Source: Clostridium sp. DL-VIII
Lineage (GTDB): Bacteria; Bacillota; Clostridia; Clostridiales; Clostridiaceae
Direction: 5' to 3'
Assembly: GCF_000230835.1 (NCBI RefSeq)
Contig: NZ_CM001240.1
Location: 4,165,779-4,229,778, forward strand
Length of the DNA: 64,000 nt
Shown: positions 51,084-60,830 of the stretch, one piece after another
How positions within the stretch are numbered: position 1 is the stretch's first letter
How the letters are laid out: each line of letters opens with the position of its first letter
The notes under the pieces: generated by a model
Told to the model about the DNA's origin: nothing
The model's database searches: none
Seen by the model: only the letters and a program-made list of their open reading frames with translations
Made by a program: the position numbers and the translations under genes

Positions 51084-51884
51084 CTATCGTATTAATGATG
51101 CAAATATCTCACTTATGACATATGTAATTAAAGAAAATATTAGTGCAACTAAAAGAAAACCAGTTAACATTACATTATATCTAATGATATCAGCCATTGA
51201 TATATACTTTGTAAGTCCAACCATATTTAATAGAATTATCAATGCAAACATAATAAATAGACCTTTTGATGCCCCATTTATATCTGCTTTACTTAAGGAT
51301 ATATGTGAAGATATACATATAGATAAAAACAAGAATATATAAAACATAGGATCTTTCAAGTTTGAATATGTAAATATAGTTTTTATAAGTCCATAATATG
51401 AATTTAATATTCTTTCTATGATCTTTATGTTTAAGTTACTAATATTAAGATTATTAGTACATATTTTTATAAATTCACTGTAAGAAGCAGGCAGTAAAAA
51501 CTTCATTAATAATATTATACATATTAGTCCTCCAAAAATTGGCGCTATCCCTATAAAGAAATTTCCTATTTGTTGATAAATACTATTTTGATTATATGAA
51601 TGTCTAACATATCCTAAAGTCCCACTTTCATCTGGCCTTTGAAGTAACTTCATCTCTTTTATAGAATGTCTAAAAATTAATGCAAGTATAGCGTGGCTGA
51701 GTTCATGTACTGGAACCCCAATAAAGCCCGTAACCATTACTGCATTAGGTCCAAAACTTCTTTGAAAATTTCTCAGAGAACCATTCCTTAATATTCCAAG
51801 TATAAAACCTATTAAAATAATCATTCCAGTTAAATAAATTGTTTCTATTATTGGTTGTAATAGTAGTGTTTTTAAGATTTCCAT
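51084..51884 (-). CDS. Polytopic membrane protein with HExxH motif
   Basis: A 266-residue protein with about six hydrophobic helices. The third begins VPVHELSHAILAL: an HELSH zinc-protease-like motif, suggesting a site-2-type or M50-like metalloprotease fold, but no second NxxPxPxxDG motif is visible, so catalysis is unsure. Family members are annotated as DUF or M50-like proteins. It is convergent with the nitroreductase gene and stands alone. Its role is not known. Confidence 0.7.
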   Translation of the reverse strand: MEILKTLLLQPIIETIYLTGMIILIGFILGILRNGSLRNFQRSFGPNAVMVTGFIGVPVHELSHAILALIFRHSIKEMKLLQRPDESGTLGYVRHSYNQNSIYQQIGNFFIGIAPIFGGLICIILLMKFLLPASYSEFIKICTNNLNISNLNIKIIERILNSYYGLIKTIFTYSNLKDPMFYIFLFLSICISSHISLSKADINGASKGLFIMFALIILLNMVGLTKYISMADIIRYNVMLTGFLLVALIFSLITYVISEIFASLIR

Positions 51885-52162
51885 TAAATCGTCCCTTCTA
51901 AATTATCTTTCTTGATAATATCTTTTCTTTAGCTAATATTTATTTTATTTAGTTCCTTTTTAGGCTTATATATAACTTAGTAGAAATATATTTTTCTACC
52001 ATAACCAATATTACCATTAATTTTTAATAGTTGTTTGACAAATCTTTTAATTTTTTCTTAAAATATTATTACAAAATACAAATATGCCCAGGATGTTTTT
52101 CATCAGCATAAATATTATATTATCAATAAAATTCATATCACCAAATCTTAAATTGCAATTTA

Positions 52163-52696
52163 TTAATGGCTCTTCTGTAGCTGCCAATCATTTTTACTAT
52201 AAACATACTCGAATGATTTAAAAGTTCTATTAAGAGATTTTGAATAAAATGAACCTTCCTGTTCAAAAGTAAAACCACATTTTTCAATCAACCGTTTAGA
52301 TGGTTTATTATTTTGAAAACAACAAGCATATACGTATTTTATATCACCAGAAAATAGATAATCTAGAATCTGATAAATTACTTCTGTCATAATTCCTTGA
52401 TTCTGGTAGTTACGATTCAATGCAAATCCTAATTCTTTTGTATCTTCTCTTCCATTCTCAGAATCACTATTTACTGCTATATGACCAATCACTTTTCCGT
52501 TTTCTTTATTTTCTATTGCAAAAATGTTTTCATTTTTAACATTTCTATGAAGCACTTCTTTTGAAGTTAAAAGGCTGCAATGGTGTTTCCATCCAGCCAT
52601 CTCTCCAACTCCATCTTGACTACAATACTCATTTAAGTCCTTTAAGTCTTTCTTTTCAAAACTGCGAAGAATTATTCTACAAGTTTCCATTCTCAT
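52163..52696 (-). CDS. RimJ/RimL-type GNAT N-acetyltransferase
   Basis: A 177-residue GNAT protein with METCRIILRSFEKKDLKDLN, ELGFALNRNYQNQGIMTEVI (acetyl-CoA loop) and NKPSKRLIEKCGFTFEQEGS, hallmarks of the RimJ-like group. AGAATGG-type upstream sequence gives a weak ribosome site. Substrate unknown. Confidence 0.87.
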   Translation of the reverse strand: MRMETCRIILRSFEKKDLKDLNEYCSQDGVGEMAGWKHHCSLLTSKEVLHRNVKNENIFAIENKENGKVIGHIAVNSDSENGREDTKELGFALNRNYQNQGIMTEVIYQILDYLFSGDIKYVYACCFQNNKPSKRLIEKCGFTFEQEGSFYSKSLNRTFKSFEYVYSKNDWQLQKSH

Positions 52697-52791
52697 CTAT
52701 GTCACTTTCTTTAAAATTGCTATTTATAAAACATAAATTAATTATACTTTTAAAAGTTATTTCTCATATTTTAGTTATTTTGATTACTCTA

Positions 52792-53487
52792 TTATTTCTT
52801 TCGAAGTATCAAATGGTGAAAAGAGGCAACTGCTTTAAATTCTTCTTTGTCACAAACTCTCTGCTCCATAGCAAGCATTTGCTTTTGCCATTCTTCATCT
52901 TTTTGTATCTCTTGATTTTGTTGTAAATCCCAAAAAGTTCTAATCCCTAATATTTTTTCTATTTTAAAATCACTTGACCACTTTAAAATATCCATATCAT
53001 CATAATAATGAATATCTCCAAATTTTTCTGCCTTCCCATTCTTTCCCTCTATCAATTCTTTTGCATGCTCAAAATTATTTAATAAAACAACCATCTGCAT
53101 GATTCTTCCTGCTCGATTATGTTTCACTAAAGATAATACTCCATCTTTTTTTAGAATTCTTGCGAATTTCTTAGTAATCTCTTCTCTCTCTAAAGCATAT
53201 TCAAAGACATTGTGACATAATATAACATCAAAATATTCGTCTTCAAATTCTTCTAAAATTCGAATATCTCCATGCATTTGAGTATAATTATTTTCAGTGA
53301 TTCTTTTTAAGAGCATTTCATCATCTGGCTCTATTGCAATAACTTCATTATCATTAGCAAAATATGAAGCCGTAATTCCTTTTCCACTTCCAAAATCTAA
53401 TACCTTTTTATTATATATAAAACTTAGCTGTTTCCATATCATTTGCTTTTGAAGTAATTCCCATACTGGAATATTTTCACTATCCAT
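52792..53487 (-). CDS. Class I SAM-dependent methyltransferase
   Basis: A 231-residue protein with the Rossmann methyltransferase motifs VLDFGSGKGITASYFAND (motif I), EVIAIEPDDEMLLKR, MHGDIRILEEFEDEYFDVIL (motif II/III) and HNVFEYALEREEITKKFARI. Typical of methyltransferase domain 11/25. The substrate is unknown. It lies 13 bp downstream of a GNAT gene and probably shares its transcript. Confidence 0.88.
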   Translation of the reverse strand: MDSENIPVWELLQKQMIWKQLSFIYNKKVLDFGSGKGITASYFANDNEVIAIEPDDEMLLKRITENNYTQMHGDIRILEEFEDEYFDVILCHNVFEYALEREEITKKFARILKKDGVLSLVKHNRAGRIMQMVVLLNNFEHAKELIEGKNGKAEKFGDIHYYDDMDILKWSSDFKIEKILGIRTFWDLQQNQEIQKDEEWQKQMLAMEQRVCDKEEFKAVASFHHLILRKK

Positions 53488-53500
53488 TTATATCACCTAA

Positions 53501-54010
53501 TCATCTAATTATTTTAGACATATAATATTCATCTACATATTCTCCATCTATATACATAGATTTTCTTTTTGTACCTTCTATTTCAAAACCATTTTTCTTA
53601 TATAAATTTAAAGCTATTTTATTGGTACAAAGAACAGTTAGTTCAAGCCTTACAATTCTATTTTCCACTGCCCATTCATCTAGACTATTAAAAAATTTTG
53701 TGCCAATTCCCTGATTGCGATATTTCTCTCTTATACCAACTACTATATATGCACTATGTTGTTCTCTTTTTACATTGCCTATCTGAGCTGCAATATATCC
53801 TATAATTTCATTTCCGTCTGCTGCTATAAAGAATAGATTATTTCCATCAACAGCGCTGTCCACATTTCCTTGAAGTCTAGATAGGTTTTTAGTTCTTTCA
53901 CCTGGTTCATACAGCATAAACTTTGTTTCATAATCTAATTGGTTCATCATATTCCATAATGATTCTGTATCTGATTTTTCAATATTCCTAAATATAATAT
54001 TACTATTCAA
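53501..54010 (-). CDS. GNAT N-acetyltransferase
   Basis: A 169-residue GNAT protein with NIIFRNIEKSDTESLWNMMN, VGIREKYRNQGIGTKFFNSL (acetyl-CoA loop) and ALNLYKKNGFEIEGTKRKSM. I set the start at TTG 54010, with GAGGGG nine bases upstream; the long upstream frame of 55 codons includes the start region of a neighbouring gene and has no ribosome site. Probable partner of the methyltransferase downstream. Confidence 0.85.
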   Translation of the reverse strand: MNSNIIFRNIEKSDTESLWNMMNQLDYETKFMLYEPGERTKNLSRLQGNVDSAVDGNNLFFIAADGNEIIGYIAAQIGNVKREQHSAYIVVGIREKYRNQGIGTKFFNSLDEWAVENRIVRLELTVLCTNKIALNLYKKNGFEIEGTKRKSMYIDGEYVDEYYMSKIIR

Positions 54011-54119
54011 AAAAATATCACCCCTCAATAAATTATTATTCATAACACTTAATTTTAAGTTAAAACTTGTTAATACCCTATTGTGCCTATAATATTCATT
54101 TAAAATTATACAAATGCTA

Positions 54120-54578
54120 TTAGCAATATAGTTCTTCAAAAACTGGATAAGATGTATTCTCAAATGGCCAATCATTTTCTATCCACTTTGTAACTGTTCT
54201 ATATAATAGCTCGTCTGTAACCGCTTCTCTTGTCCACATAGTAATTTCAGCATCATGAGAATCTGATGGATCAATATAAATACATCCTAAACAGTTTTGA
54301 TCTTCAAAATCAAATACAGTATAAGCAAATGCAGCTCTTTCATTAAACTCTTTCTCATGCCGCTTTAAATCCTTCTCATCTTCCTCAAGCGTCAAAGTAT
54401 CTTCTGGCCATCCATTTGTGTATTCTTTCGAATAAATCTCATGAATATGATCTTTGGCTTCCATAACAGCCTCATAGTCCTTATGCAAATCTAAAACAGT
54501 AAGTTTTCTTATGGTAAAATCTCCTGTTTTATATATAATTGGAACAGCAAATTCATCTGGTACAAATGATTTTTTCAT
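54120..54578 (-). CDS. GNAT-like protein of an uncommon subgroup
   Basis: A 152-residue protein with FVPDEFAVPIIYKTGDFTIR, DYEAVMEAKDHIHEIYSKEY and GCIYIDPSDSHDAEITMWTR. The beta4 strand and following helix fit GNAT, but the usual R/Q-x-x-G-x-G/A loop is not clear. It ends YPVFEELYC. AGGAGAAT precedes ATG. Possibly a degenerate or non-catalytic member. Confidence 0.7.
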   Translation of the reverse strand: MKKSFVPDEFAVPIIYKTGDFTIRKLTVLDLHKDYEAVMEAKDHIHEIYSKEYTNGWPEDTLTLEEDEKDLKRHEKEFNERAAFAYTVFDFEDQNCLGCIYIDPSDSHDAEITMWTREAVTDELLYRTVTKWIENDWPFENTSYPVFEELYC

Positions 54579-54770
54579 TTCTATATATTCTCCTTTAATT
54601 AATATTAGTAATTCAAATTGCTATTTATCTTCCTGTAAATTATAGCATATTTTGTTAATATCACACTACTCAGTTTTCAAATAGCGCATTATTTACTACA
54701 AAATATATAAATTATTGTGTAATAAAAAAATATCACAAATTCATTTTGAATATGCGATATTTTATCTTAA

Positions 54771-55787
54771 TTAATTATAAATTTTATTTCTATTTGCTAC
54801 AATAACCCCTACAAGTGGATGTAACTTGTGCACTTCAATTGTGAAACCAGAATTTGAAAAGCAATTCACTAGTTCTTCAACACTTGATGGTAAATCTACT
54901 TCTGGACCATATCCTACTATAGAAAATTCTTTTCTATAGTTGTCTGGATTTTCAAAAAACATTAAATCCCCAATAATAATGCTTTGCAAGCTTTTACCTC
55001 CCATGGCAATCATTTTTTCTATTGCTTTTTGTTTATATATTGTAGTTAAGTGATGTAAAGCATAGTTAGAAATAATTTTTGTAATATTTTTTTTATGTAA
55101 ATCTACATTTAAGTTTGGTTCTTCAAATGTTCCTATATAAAGTTTAATATTTTGTATATTTTTATTTTTTATATTTTCCTTAGCTTGACTAATCATTCCC
55201 TCACTAATGTCTATACCGATTGCTAATTTTATTTTTTGTGATAGTTCAACAATTTGTTTTCCAGTACCACACCCTAAATCAAGTATCACATCATCCATAT
55301 TAGGCTTAACCAATTCATTTATTATTTCTGCAGTTTTAGACCTCCAGTAATAACTATCAGTAACATATTGTTTACTTGCATTATTAAACCTCTGCTTTGC
55401 TCTTGTCTCCATATTTGTTATTTTGGTAATATCAATAAGTTGCTGAATTTTCAAAAAACCATTATTTTGCATTTGTTTTTTAGCTTTATTCAAAGCCATA
55501 AGAACTACCTCAATATGTTTTTTATTTTCCTCTAAAGCCCTTGTTTGAATATCTATTATACTTTCTATGCTTTCATTTTTTTCATTTATTAGCTGATCTA
55601 TTTCTTCAAGTGACAACCCAATAAATTTCAGTGTAGTAATTTGTTGTAATTTAATAAAATCTTCATCACAATAAATTCTATAGCCTACATCTGTTTTTGC
55701 AGACGGCTGTAACAGCCCAATCTTATCATAATAACGCAATGTTTTCACCGTTACCCCTGATCTTTTAGCAAATTCACTAATTTTCAA
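54771..55787 (-). CDS. MerR regulator fused to SAM methyltransferase
   Basis: A 338-residue fusion. Residues 1-110 are a MerR domain with KISEFAKRSGVTVKTLRYYD, KIGLLQPSAKTDVGYRIYCD and a dimerising coiled coil; residues about 145-335 are a class I methyltransferase (VILDLGCGTGKQIVELSQKI, AIGIDISEGMISQAKENI). Similar clostridial fusions are known but their ligand is not. The upstream promoter has the 19-bp spacer and palindrome diagnostic of MerR autoregulation. The start follows GGAGGGAGA. Confidence 0.9.
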   Translation of the reverse strand: MKISEFAKRSGVTVKTLRYYDKIGLLQPSAKTDVGYRIYCDEDFIKLQQITTLKFIGLSLEEIDQLINEKNESIESIIDIQTRALEENKKHIEVVLMALNKAKKQMQNNGFLKIQQLIDITKITNMETRAKQRFNNASKQYVTDSYYWRSKTAEIINELVKPNMDDVILDLGCGTGKQIVELSQKIKLAIGIDISEGMISQAKENIKNKNIQNIKLYIGTFEEPNLNVDLHKKNITKIISNYALHHLTTIYKQKAIEKMIAMGGKSLQSIIIGDLMFFENPDNYRKEFSIVGYGPEVDLPSSVEELVNCFSNSGFTIEVHKLHPLVGVIVANRNKIYN

Positions 55788-55809
55788 AATTCTCCCTCCT
55801 CACAAAATT

Positions 55810-55840
55810 ATTTTAAATCCTCCCCTCAGGGGAAAGTCAA
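55810..55840 (-). promoter_or_regulatory. MerR-type promoter with 19-bp spacer
   Basis: On the minus strand TTGACT (55840-55835), 19 bp and TAAAAT (55815-55810). The spacer holds the palindrome TTCCCCTGAGGGGAGG. A 19-bp spacer with such a CCCC-GGGG inverted repeat is the known target of MerR activators, here most likely the fusion protein encoded downstream. Confidence 0.82.
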
Positions 55841-55956
55841 CATTAATTTGCTACAATCTATTAAATACTCCTCATAAAAATACAATGATGCAATATTAAT
55901 TAATACATTTAATTATCACATAAGTCTAAGTCTTCAATTGTATATCTATAAACATA

Positions 55957-56000
55957 AAAAATAGCAAGTTCTCTATATTTATAGTTGAACTTGCTATTTT
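55957..56000 (-). terminator. Terminator of the acyl-CoA dehydrogenase gene
   Basis: AAAATAGCAAGTTC pairs exactly with GAACTTGCTATTTT around a loop of about 16 bases. It lies 50 bp beyond the stop of the minus-strand gene. Confidence 0.8.
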
Positions 56001-56050
56001 CTTAATTTATATAATAGGTTTAACTAGAGGGCATATTAATTAATTGTTTA

Positions 56051-57190
56051 TTATCTTAACATCCATCCTGAAATTACCATCATTTGTACTTCTGATGTTC
56101 CTTCATAGATTTCTGTTATTTTGGCATCACGCATCATTCTTTCAATTGGATAATCGCTTGTATATCCATAGCCGCCAAATAATTGTAAGCATCGGCTTGT
56201 TACATCAGTTGCATTTCTAGCAGAAACCAATTTTGCCATAGCAGCTAACTGTGTAAAGTTCACATGATCATCCTTTGCGCATGCAGCCTGATATACTAAA
56301 AGTTTTGCAGCTTCTGTACTTGCACGCATTTGTGCAAGTTCAAATTGAGTGTTTTGGAATTTTCCAATAGGTTTTCCAAATTGAATACGTTCCTTAACAT
56401 ATTTTACAGTTTCCTCTATTGCACCTTCTGCAATACCAAGAGCCTGTGCTGCAACACCGATACGGCCTCCATCAAGAGTAGCCATTGCAATGTTAAATCC
56501 TCTGCCTTCTTCTCCCAAAAGATTTTCCTTTGGAACTATACAGTTATCAAAGAATAACTCACAAGTAGAAGATGCACGGATTCCCATCTTTAATTCATGA
56601 CCTCCAACAGAAAAACCAGGGAAATCTTTTTCAACAATAAATGCTGAAATACCTTTTGTTCCTTTAGTCTTATCTGTCATTGCAAAAACAATGTATATAT
56701 CTGCATATCCTGCATTAGTAATGAAGATCTTACTACCATTTAATACATAATGGTCACCTTCTAATACTGCTGTTGACTTTTGCATAGAAGCATCAGTTCC
56801 AGCAGAGGGTTCTGTTAACCCAAAGGCACCTAATTTTTCACCTGAAGCAAGTGGTTTTAAATATTTTTCTTTTTGCGCATCTGTACCATATGTGTATATT
56901 GGTGTTGCGCAAAGACTTGTATGAGCTGAAACTATAACTCCTGTTGTTGCGCAGCATTTAGATAATTCTTCTACACATTGAATATAACTTAAAGTATCCA
57001 TTCCAGCTCCGCCATACTCTTCAGGGAATGGAATTCCAAGTAGACCCATTTCAGCCATTTTAGGTATATTTTCTTCTGGGAAACGCATATTTTCATCAAT
57101 TTCCTTCGCGATTGTTTTTACCTCATTTTCCGCAAATTCTCTATACATTTCTACTAATTGCTCATGATTTTCATCTTGTTTAAAATCCAT
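56051..57190 (-). CDS. Acyl-CoA dehydrogenase (butyryl-CoA dehydrogenase-like)
   Basis: A 379-residue flavin enzyme. It shows AFGLTEPSAGTDASMQKSTA, FFDNCIVPKENLLGEEGRGF, and YEGTSEVQMMVISG, where Glu in YEGTSE is the catalytic base of short-chain enzymes. Length and motifs match clostridial Bcd. It would oxidise an acyl-CoA or reduce crotonyl-CoA with EtfAB. Location downstream of the lactate dehydrogenase gene, on the same strand, suggests shared Etf. It is distinct from the usual crt-bcd-etfBA-hbd operon, which is not here. Confidence 0.9.
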   Translation of the reverse strand: MDFKQDENHEQLVEMYREFAENEVKTIAKEIDENMRFPEENIPKMAEMGLLGIPFPEEYGGAGMDTLSYIQCVEELSKCCATTGVIVSAHTSLCATPIYTYGTDAQKEKYLKPLASGEKLGAFGLTEPSAGTDASMQKSTAVLEGDHYVLNGSKIFITNAGYADIYIVFAMTDKTKGTKGISAFIVEKDFPGFSVGGHELKMGIRASSTCELFFDNCIVPKENLLGEEGRGFNIAMATLDGGRIGVAAQALGIAEGAIEETVKYVKERIQFGKPIGKFQNTQFELAQMRASTEAAKLLVYQAACAKDDHVNFTQLAAMAKLVSARNATDVTSRCLQLFGGYGYTSDYPIERMMRDAKITEIYEGTSEVQMMVISGWMLR

Positions 57191-57416
57191 TTTAATCTCC
57201 TACCTTCCTTATTTATCTTTCTCTTTTATATATTTCCTTTTTAATTTTATCTGATATCTCGCTACTGAAACTCTCAATCTTTTTCATATCTTAGGGTAAC
57301 AGCAGCAAGATCATAGACTTCTAAGATTCAGAAAGAAGTTACACTCCTCCTAAATCAAATTTCATTTAATGTGGGATATCGCTTATACTTTATTTTTCTT
57401 AATTGTCCTAACTCAT

Positions 57417-58850
57417 CTATTGGATAGTATGGCATACCTTACCTGGATTCATGATAGAATTTGGATCAAACACTTTTTTAATGCCTTTCATTAATTCCAT
57501 ATTTACTTCTCCAACACTATCAGCTAAGTAGCTCATCTTTCCACTTCCAATTCCATGTTCTCCTGAAACAAGTCCACCGCATTTGATTGCTTCTTCGTAA
57601 ATGATCTTGAAGAATTTATCAACTCTTGTTTTGAATTCTTCTTCTTCTAAATCGTTACTACATTGGTATATGTGAAGATTTCCATCTCCTGCATGTCCAA
57701 AACTCTTAATAGTTAATCCACACTCTTCACCAGTTTTATTTACAAAAGCAAGATACGGAGCGATTTTATTTACTGGAACTACAACATCACATTCATCTAA
57801 CAATTTTGTTTCTGCCATAATAGCTTCTAAGAAACTTGAACGTGCAGCCCATGCATCTTTTATTTTTGCAGGTGTATCAGCTACAAGAACATCAATTGCT
57901 CCAGCTTCTAATACTATTTCACTTGCTTGCTCAATAAGATTATTTAATTCATCTTCATTACCTGCATCTATAGTAACAAGTAAATAAGCATTTGCGGTAA
58001 CTCCATCAATTACTTGTGGGAATACGCTCTTTCCAATATATCTTTCACTAGATAAAACAATTTCTCTTTCCATGAATTCTATCGCTTGTGGATTCATGTG
58101 TTCCATTCTAAATTTTGGAACAGTAGAAATACAATCATCTAAATTTTCAAAAGGAATAATTAAACTTGCTACTACCTTTGGCGCTGGCATTACTTTCAAT
58201 GTAAGTTCTGTAATAATTCCAAGTGTACCTTCTGAACCAATCATTAGATTTAAAAGGCTATAACCTGAGCTTGTTTTTGATACTGTAGCACCAAATTTAG
58301 TGATTTCTCCTGTTGGAAGAACAACTGTCATCGCACGTACATAATCACGTGTTGCACCGTATTTAACGGCTCTCATTCCACCAGCATTTGTTGCAACATT
58401 TCCACCTAAACAAGCAAATTTTTCACCTGGGTCTGGAGCATATAATAATCCTTGTTTTAAACAATCCTCTGCAAGGTCATTTAATAGAACTCCAGCTTCT
58501 ACATGAACAACAAAATTTTCTAAATCATAAGAAATTATTTTGTTCATTTTTGTAATATCAATCAAAACTCCTCCAAGTAGTGGAACTGCTCCACCTGTAA
58601 GTCCTGTGCCTGCTCCTCTTGGAGTTACTGGTATTTTATTTTCATTACATATTTTTACTACTGCAGCAACTTCTTCTGTAGAATGCGCCATAAACACAAC
58701 TTGTGGAGCTACTTTTCCGTAGATAGGCATTTCATCGTGACTATAGTCGTCATTTATATCAGCACCTGTTAAAATATGCCCTGGAGCTGCCTCCTGTAAT
58801 TTTGAGATTAATTCTTCTGTTAATTTATTATACTCAGCCATAACAATCAT
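57417..58850 (-). CDS. lctD: FAD-linked lactate dehydrogenase, LctD/GlcD-like
   Basis: A 477-residue FAD_binding_4 oxidase. VTPRGAGTGLTGGAVPLLGG and FACLGGNVATNAGGMRAVKY are the FAD-binding segments; the C-terminal domain has FGHAGDGNLHIYQ and GEHGIGSGKMSYLADSVGEV. In Acetobacterium woodii the homologous LctD works with EtfAB for flavin-based lactate oxidation. Here etfB-etfA, a lactate permease and this gene are neighbours, so the same electron-confurcating system is likely. It lacks the iron-sulfur domain of the respiratory GlcF partner. Confidence 0.88.
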   Translation of the reverse strand: MIVMAEYNKLTEELISKLQEAAPGHILTGADINDDYSHDEMPIYGKVAPQVVFMAHSTEEVAAVVKICNENKIPVTPRGAGTGLTGGAVPLLGGVLIDITKMNKIISYDLENFVVHVEAGVLLNDLAEDCLKQGLLYAPDPGEKFACLGGNVATNAGGMRAVKYGATRDYVRAMTVVLPTGEITKFGATVSKTSSGYSLLNLMIGSEGTLGIITELTLKVMPAPKVVASLIIPFENLDDCISTVPKFRMEHMNPQAIEFMEREIVLSSERYIGKSVFPQVIDGVTANAYLLVTIDAGNEDELNNLIEQASEIVLEAGAIDVLVADTPAKIKDAWAARSSFLEAIMAETKLLDECDVVVPVNKIAPYLAFVNKTGEECGLTIKSFGHAGDGNLHIYQCSNDLEEEEFKTRVDKFFKIIYEEAIKCGGLVSGEHGIGSGKMSYLADSVGEVNMELMKGIKKVFDPNSIMNPGKVCHTIQ

Positions 58851-58996
58851 TTCCCTTCTAATATACTTATTCAGTTTACAATTTACAATTCCGTATAAAA
58901 TTTACAATGGAGTTTTTAAAATTATTTATTTTTTCGGAAAGCTGTAAGCTTTTCTTCCCTCATCTGTAAACTGTGCACTGCCAACTGTAAATTATT

Positions 58997-60553
58997 TTAA
59001 AGTGTGCCTATAAAACATATTATTCCAGCAATAACTACGTAACATACAAAATACTTAAATGCACTTCTTAAAATTTTACTTTCCGAACCTGACTTATCAA
59101 TTGCACTTGCGCCAATTGCAATGCTTTGAGGGCAAATCATCTTTCCGATACCAGCTCCAAGAGTATTTGCTGCCGCCATCCATGCTCCAGAAAGTCCAAG
59201 ATTTTGTGCTGTTTGTACTTGTAATCCTCCAAATAAAACACTGGTTGATGTGCCCGAACCTGTGACAAACCCTCCAATGGCACCAATTAATGGGGAAATT
59301 AACGGATATGCTCCTCCTGTAACTACAACTAAAAGACTTGCAATATCTGAAATCATTCCACTATAACCCATTACCTTTGCTGTTGACATAACCGCACAAA
59401 TTGTAACAATTGTTTTCCAGTTTGCTTTTAATGTATTAAGTAATACCTCAAACATCAGTGATACTTTTGCTCCTTGAACAAGACCGCCAATAATTGCAGC
59501 AATAAAGATAATAATACCTGGTGTATTAATCCAACTAAAAGTTAACGTGCTTCCACCTTTTCCAGCATATACAACTGCACTAGTCTTAAATACTGCAATA
59601 GCATTATGAAGTAGTGGAACTAATGTTGATGTAGCCATTAACATTATGAATATCAAAATAAATGGACACCATGCTTTTATTGCTTTACCAAATGATAAAG
59701 TTATTGCTTCTTTTGCATTATTAACTTTAATGCAATATTCATCTTGAGGTTTTTTATTAAATACTTTTGCTGCAACACTTGTACACACCATACAGCAAAT
59801 AGATCCTACTATATCCGGTAATTCTGGTCCAAGTAAAGTTGCTGTAATATAAGCAGGTATTGTAAATGATAATGCAGCAACTAATGTAATAGCAAATATG
59901 CCTTTTAATGCCTTTATTCCACCACCTACAATGCAAACCATAATAAATGGACTGATAAAGATAAGAAGCGATTCGATTATTGCCGTACTTGCGGCTATTG
60001 CGCCAGCTCCAACCCCTGTTACTGCAGAAACTGTTACTAGAGGTATTCCTACTGATCCAAACGCAGTTGGAGTAGTGTTAGCAACCAAACAAGCTAGAAC
60101 TGCTGAAAATGGATTTAATCCAAGACCAGCAAGCATAGACGCTGGAATAGCAACCGCTGTGCCGAAGCCAGCCATACCTTCCATAAAATTCCCAAATCCC
60201 CATCCAATAATTAATGTTAAAACCCTTTTATCCACAGAAACTCCAGCTAACATTTCTTTTATGAAATCCATCGCACCTGTACGTAAAATTAAATTATACG
60301 TAAACAAAGCTGCAATAATAACTAGACAGATCGGCCACAATGCGTTAAGTATTCCTTCTAATACCCCTGTCGCAGCATAAACCACATTTAATTTCCAGAA
60401 AAAAATAGCTAAAAACATTGTAAGAACAAGTGCAATAGAGCAGGCTTTATAACCTGGCATCTTTAATCCGCTAAGTGCAATTATGAGCCAAAGGATTGGT
60501 AATATGGCCATTAAAAATTTAAAAAACAGCATTTTTTTATCCTCCTTATACAT
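58997..60553 (-). CDS. lctP: L-lactate permease (LctP family)
   Basis: A 518-residue membrane protein with about 12-14 helices: IIGWGFGNFMEGMAGFGTAV, GSVGIPLVTVSAVTGVGAGA, GGFVTGSGTSTSVLFGGLQV and QSIAIGASAID. These are LctP/LldP signatures. It imports lactate for LctD. Two TGGT-N3-ACC sites lie upstream of the start, within its own promoter region. AGGAGG precedes the ATG. The gap after it (58851-58996) contains TTTACAAT/CTGTAAACTGTG repeats typical of clostridial spacer DNA. Confidence 0.93.
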   Translation of the reverse strand: MYKEDKKMLFFKFLMAILPILWLIIALSGLKMPGYKACSIALVLTMFLAIFFWKLNVVYAATGVLEGILNALWPICLVIIAALFTYNLILRTGAMDFIKEMLAGVSVDKRVLTLIIGWGFGNFMEGMAGFGTAVAIPASMLAGLGLNPFSAVLACLVANTTPTAFGSVGIPLVTVSAVTGVGAGAIAASTAIIESLLIFISPFIMVCIVGGGIKALKGIFAITLVAALSFTIPAYITATLLGPELPDIVGSICCMVCTSVAAKVFNKKPQDEYCIKVNNAKEAITLSFGKAIKAWCPFILIFIMLMATSTLVPLLHNAIAVFKTSAVVYAGKGGSTLTFSWINTPGIIIFIAAIIGGLVQGAKVSLMFEVLLNTLKANWKTIVTICAVMSTAKVMGYSGMISDIASLLVVVTGGAYPLISPLIGAIGGFVTGSGTSTSVLFGGLQVQTAQNLGLSGAWMAAANTLGAGIGKMICPQSIAIGASAIDKSGSESKILRSAFKYFVCYVVIAGIICFIGTL

Positions 60554-60561
60554 TTTTCAAA

Positions 60562-60592
60562 TGGTATAACCTTTTTACAATTGGTACGACCA
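60562..60592 (-). promoter_or_regulatory. Two FadR/LldR-type operators before lctP
   Basis: TGGTATAACCT (60562-60572) and TGGTACGACCA (60582-60592) lie 20 bp apart. Both match TGGT-N3-ACC(A), the core bound by FadR-subfamily GntR regulators such as LldR. A third site is at 62705-62715. No GntR gene lies in this window. The rest of the 60554-60830 gap has no gene I can see. Confidence 0.72.
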
Positions 60593-60830
60593 CTACATCG
60601 TGATTATTTATTTTCCCACTTGCTGTTTAATACTGCTTTTACATATATTCGGATTTAATTATTTTTTATATACTGCGTTTCTTATTCATTTATGTTTTTT
60701 CAATAATTCTCTAAGTATACAAGTGTGAAATTTTATATATAATTTCATTTTCTTGTGAATTGAGATTTATTTCTAAGTTATCGCAATAATTTTTTAGTAC
60801 GGTAACTCTTTTCTTATCTGGAAAAAAACT

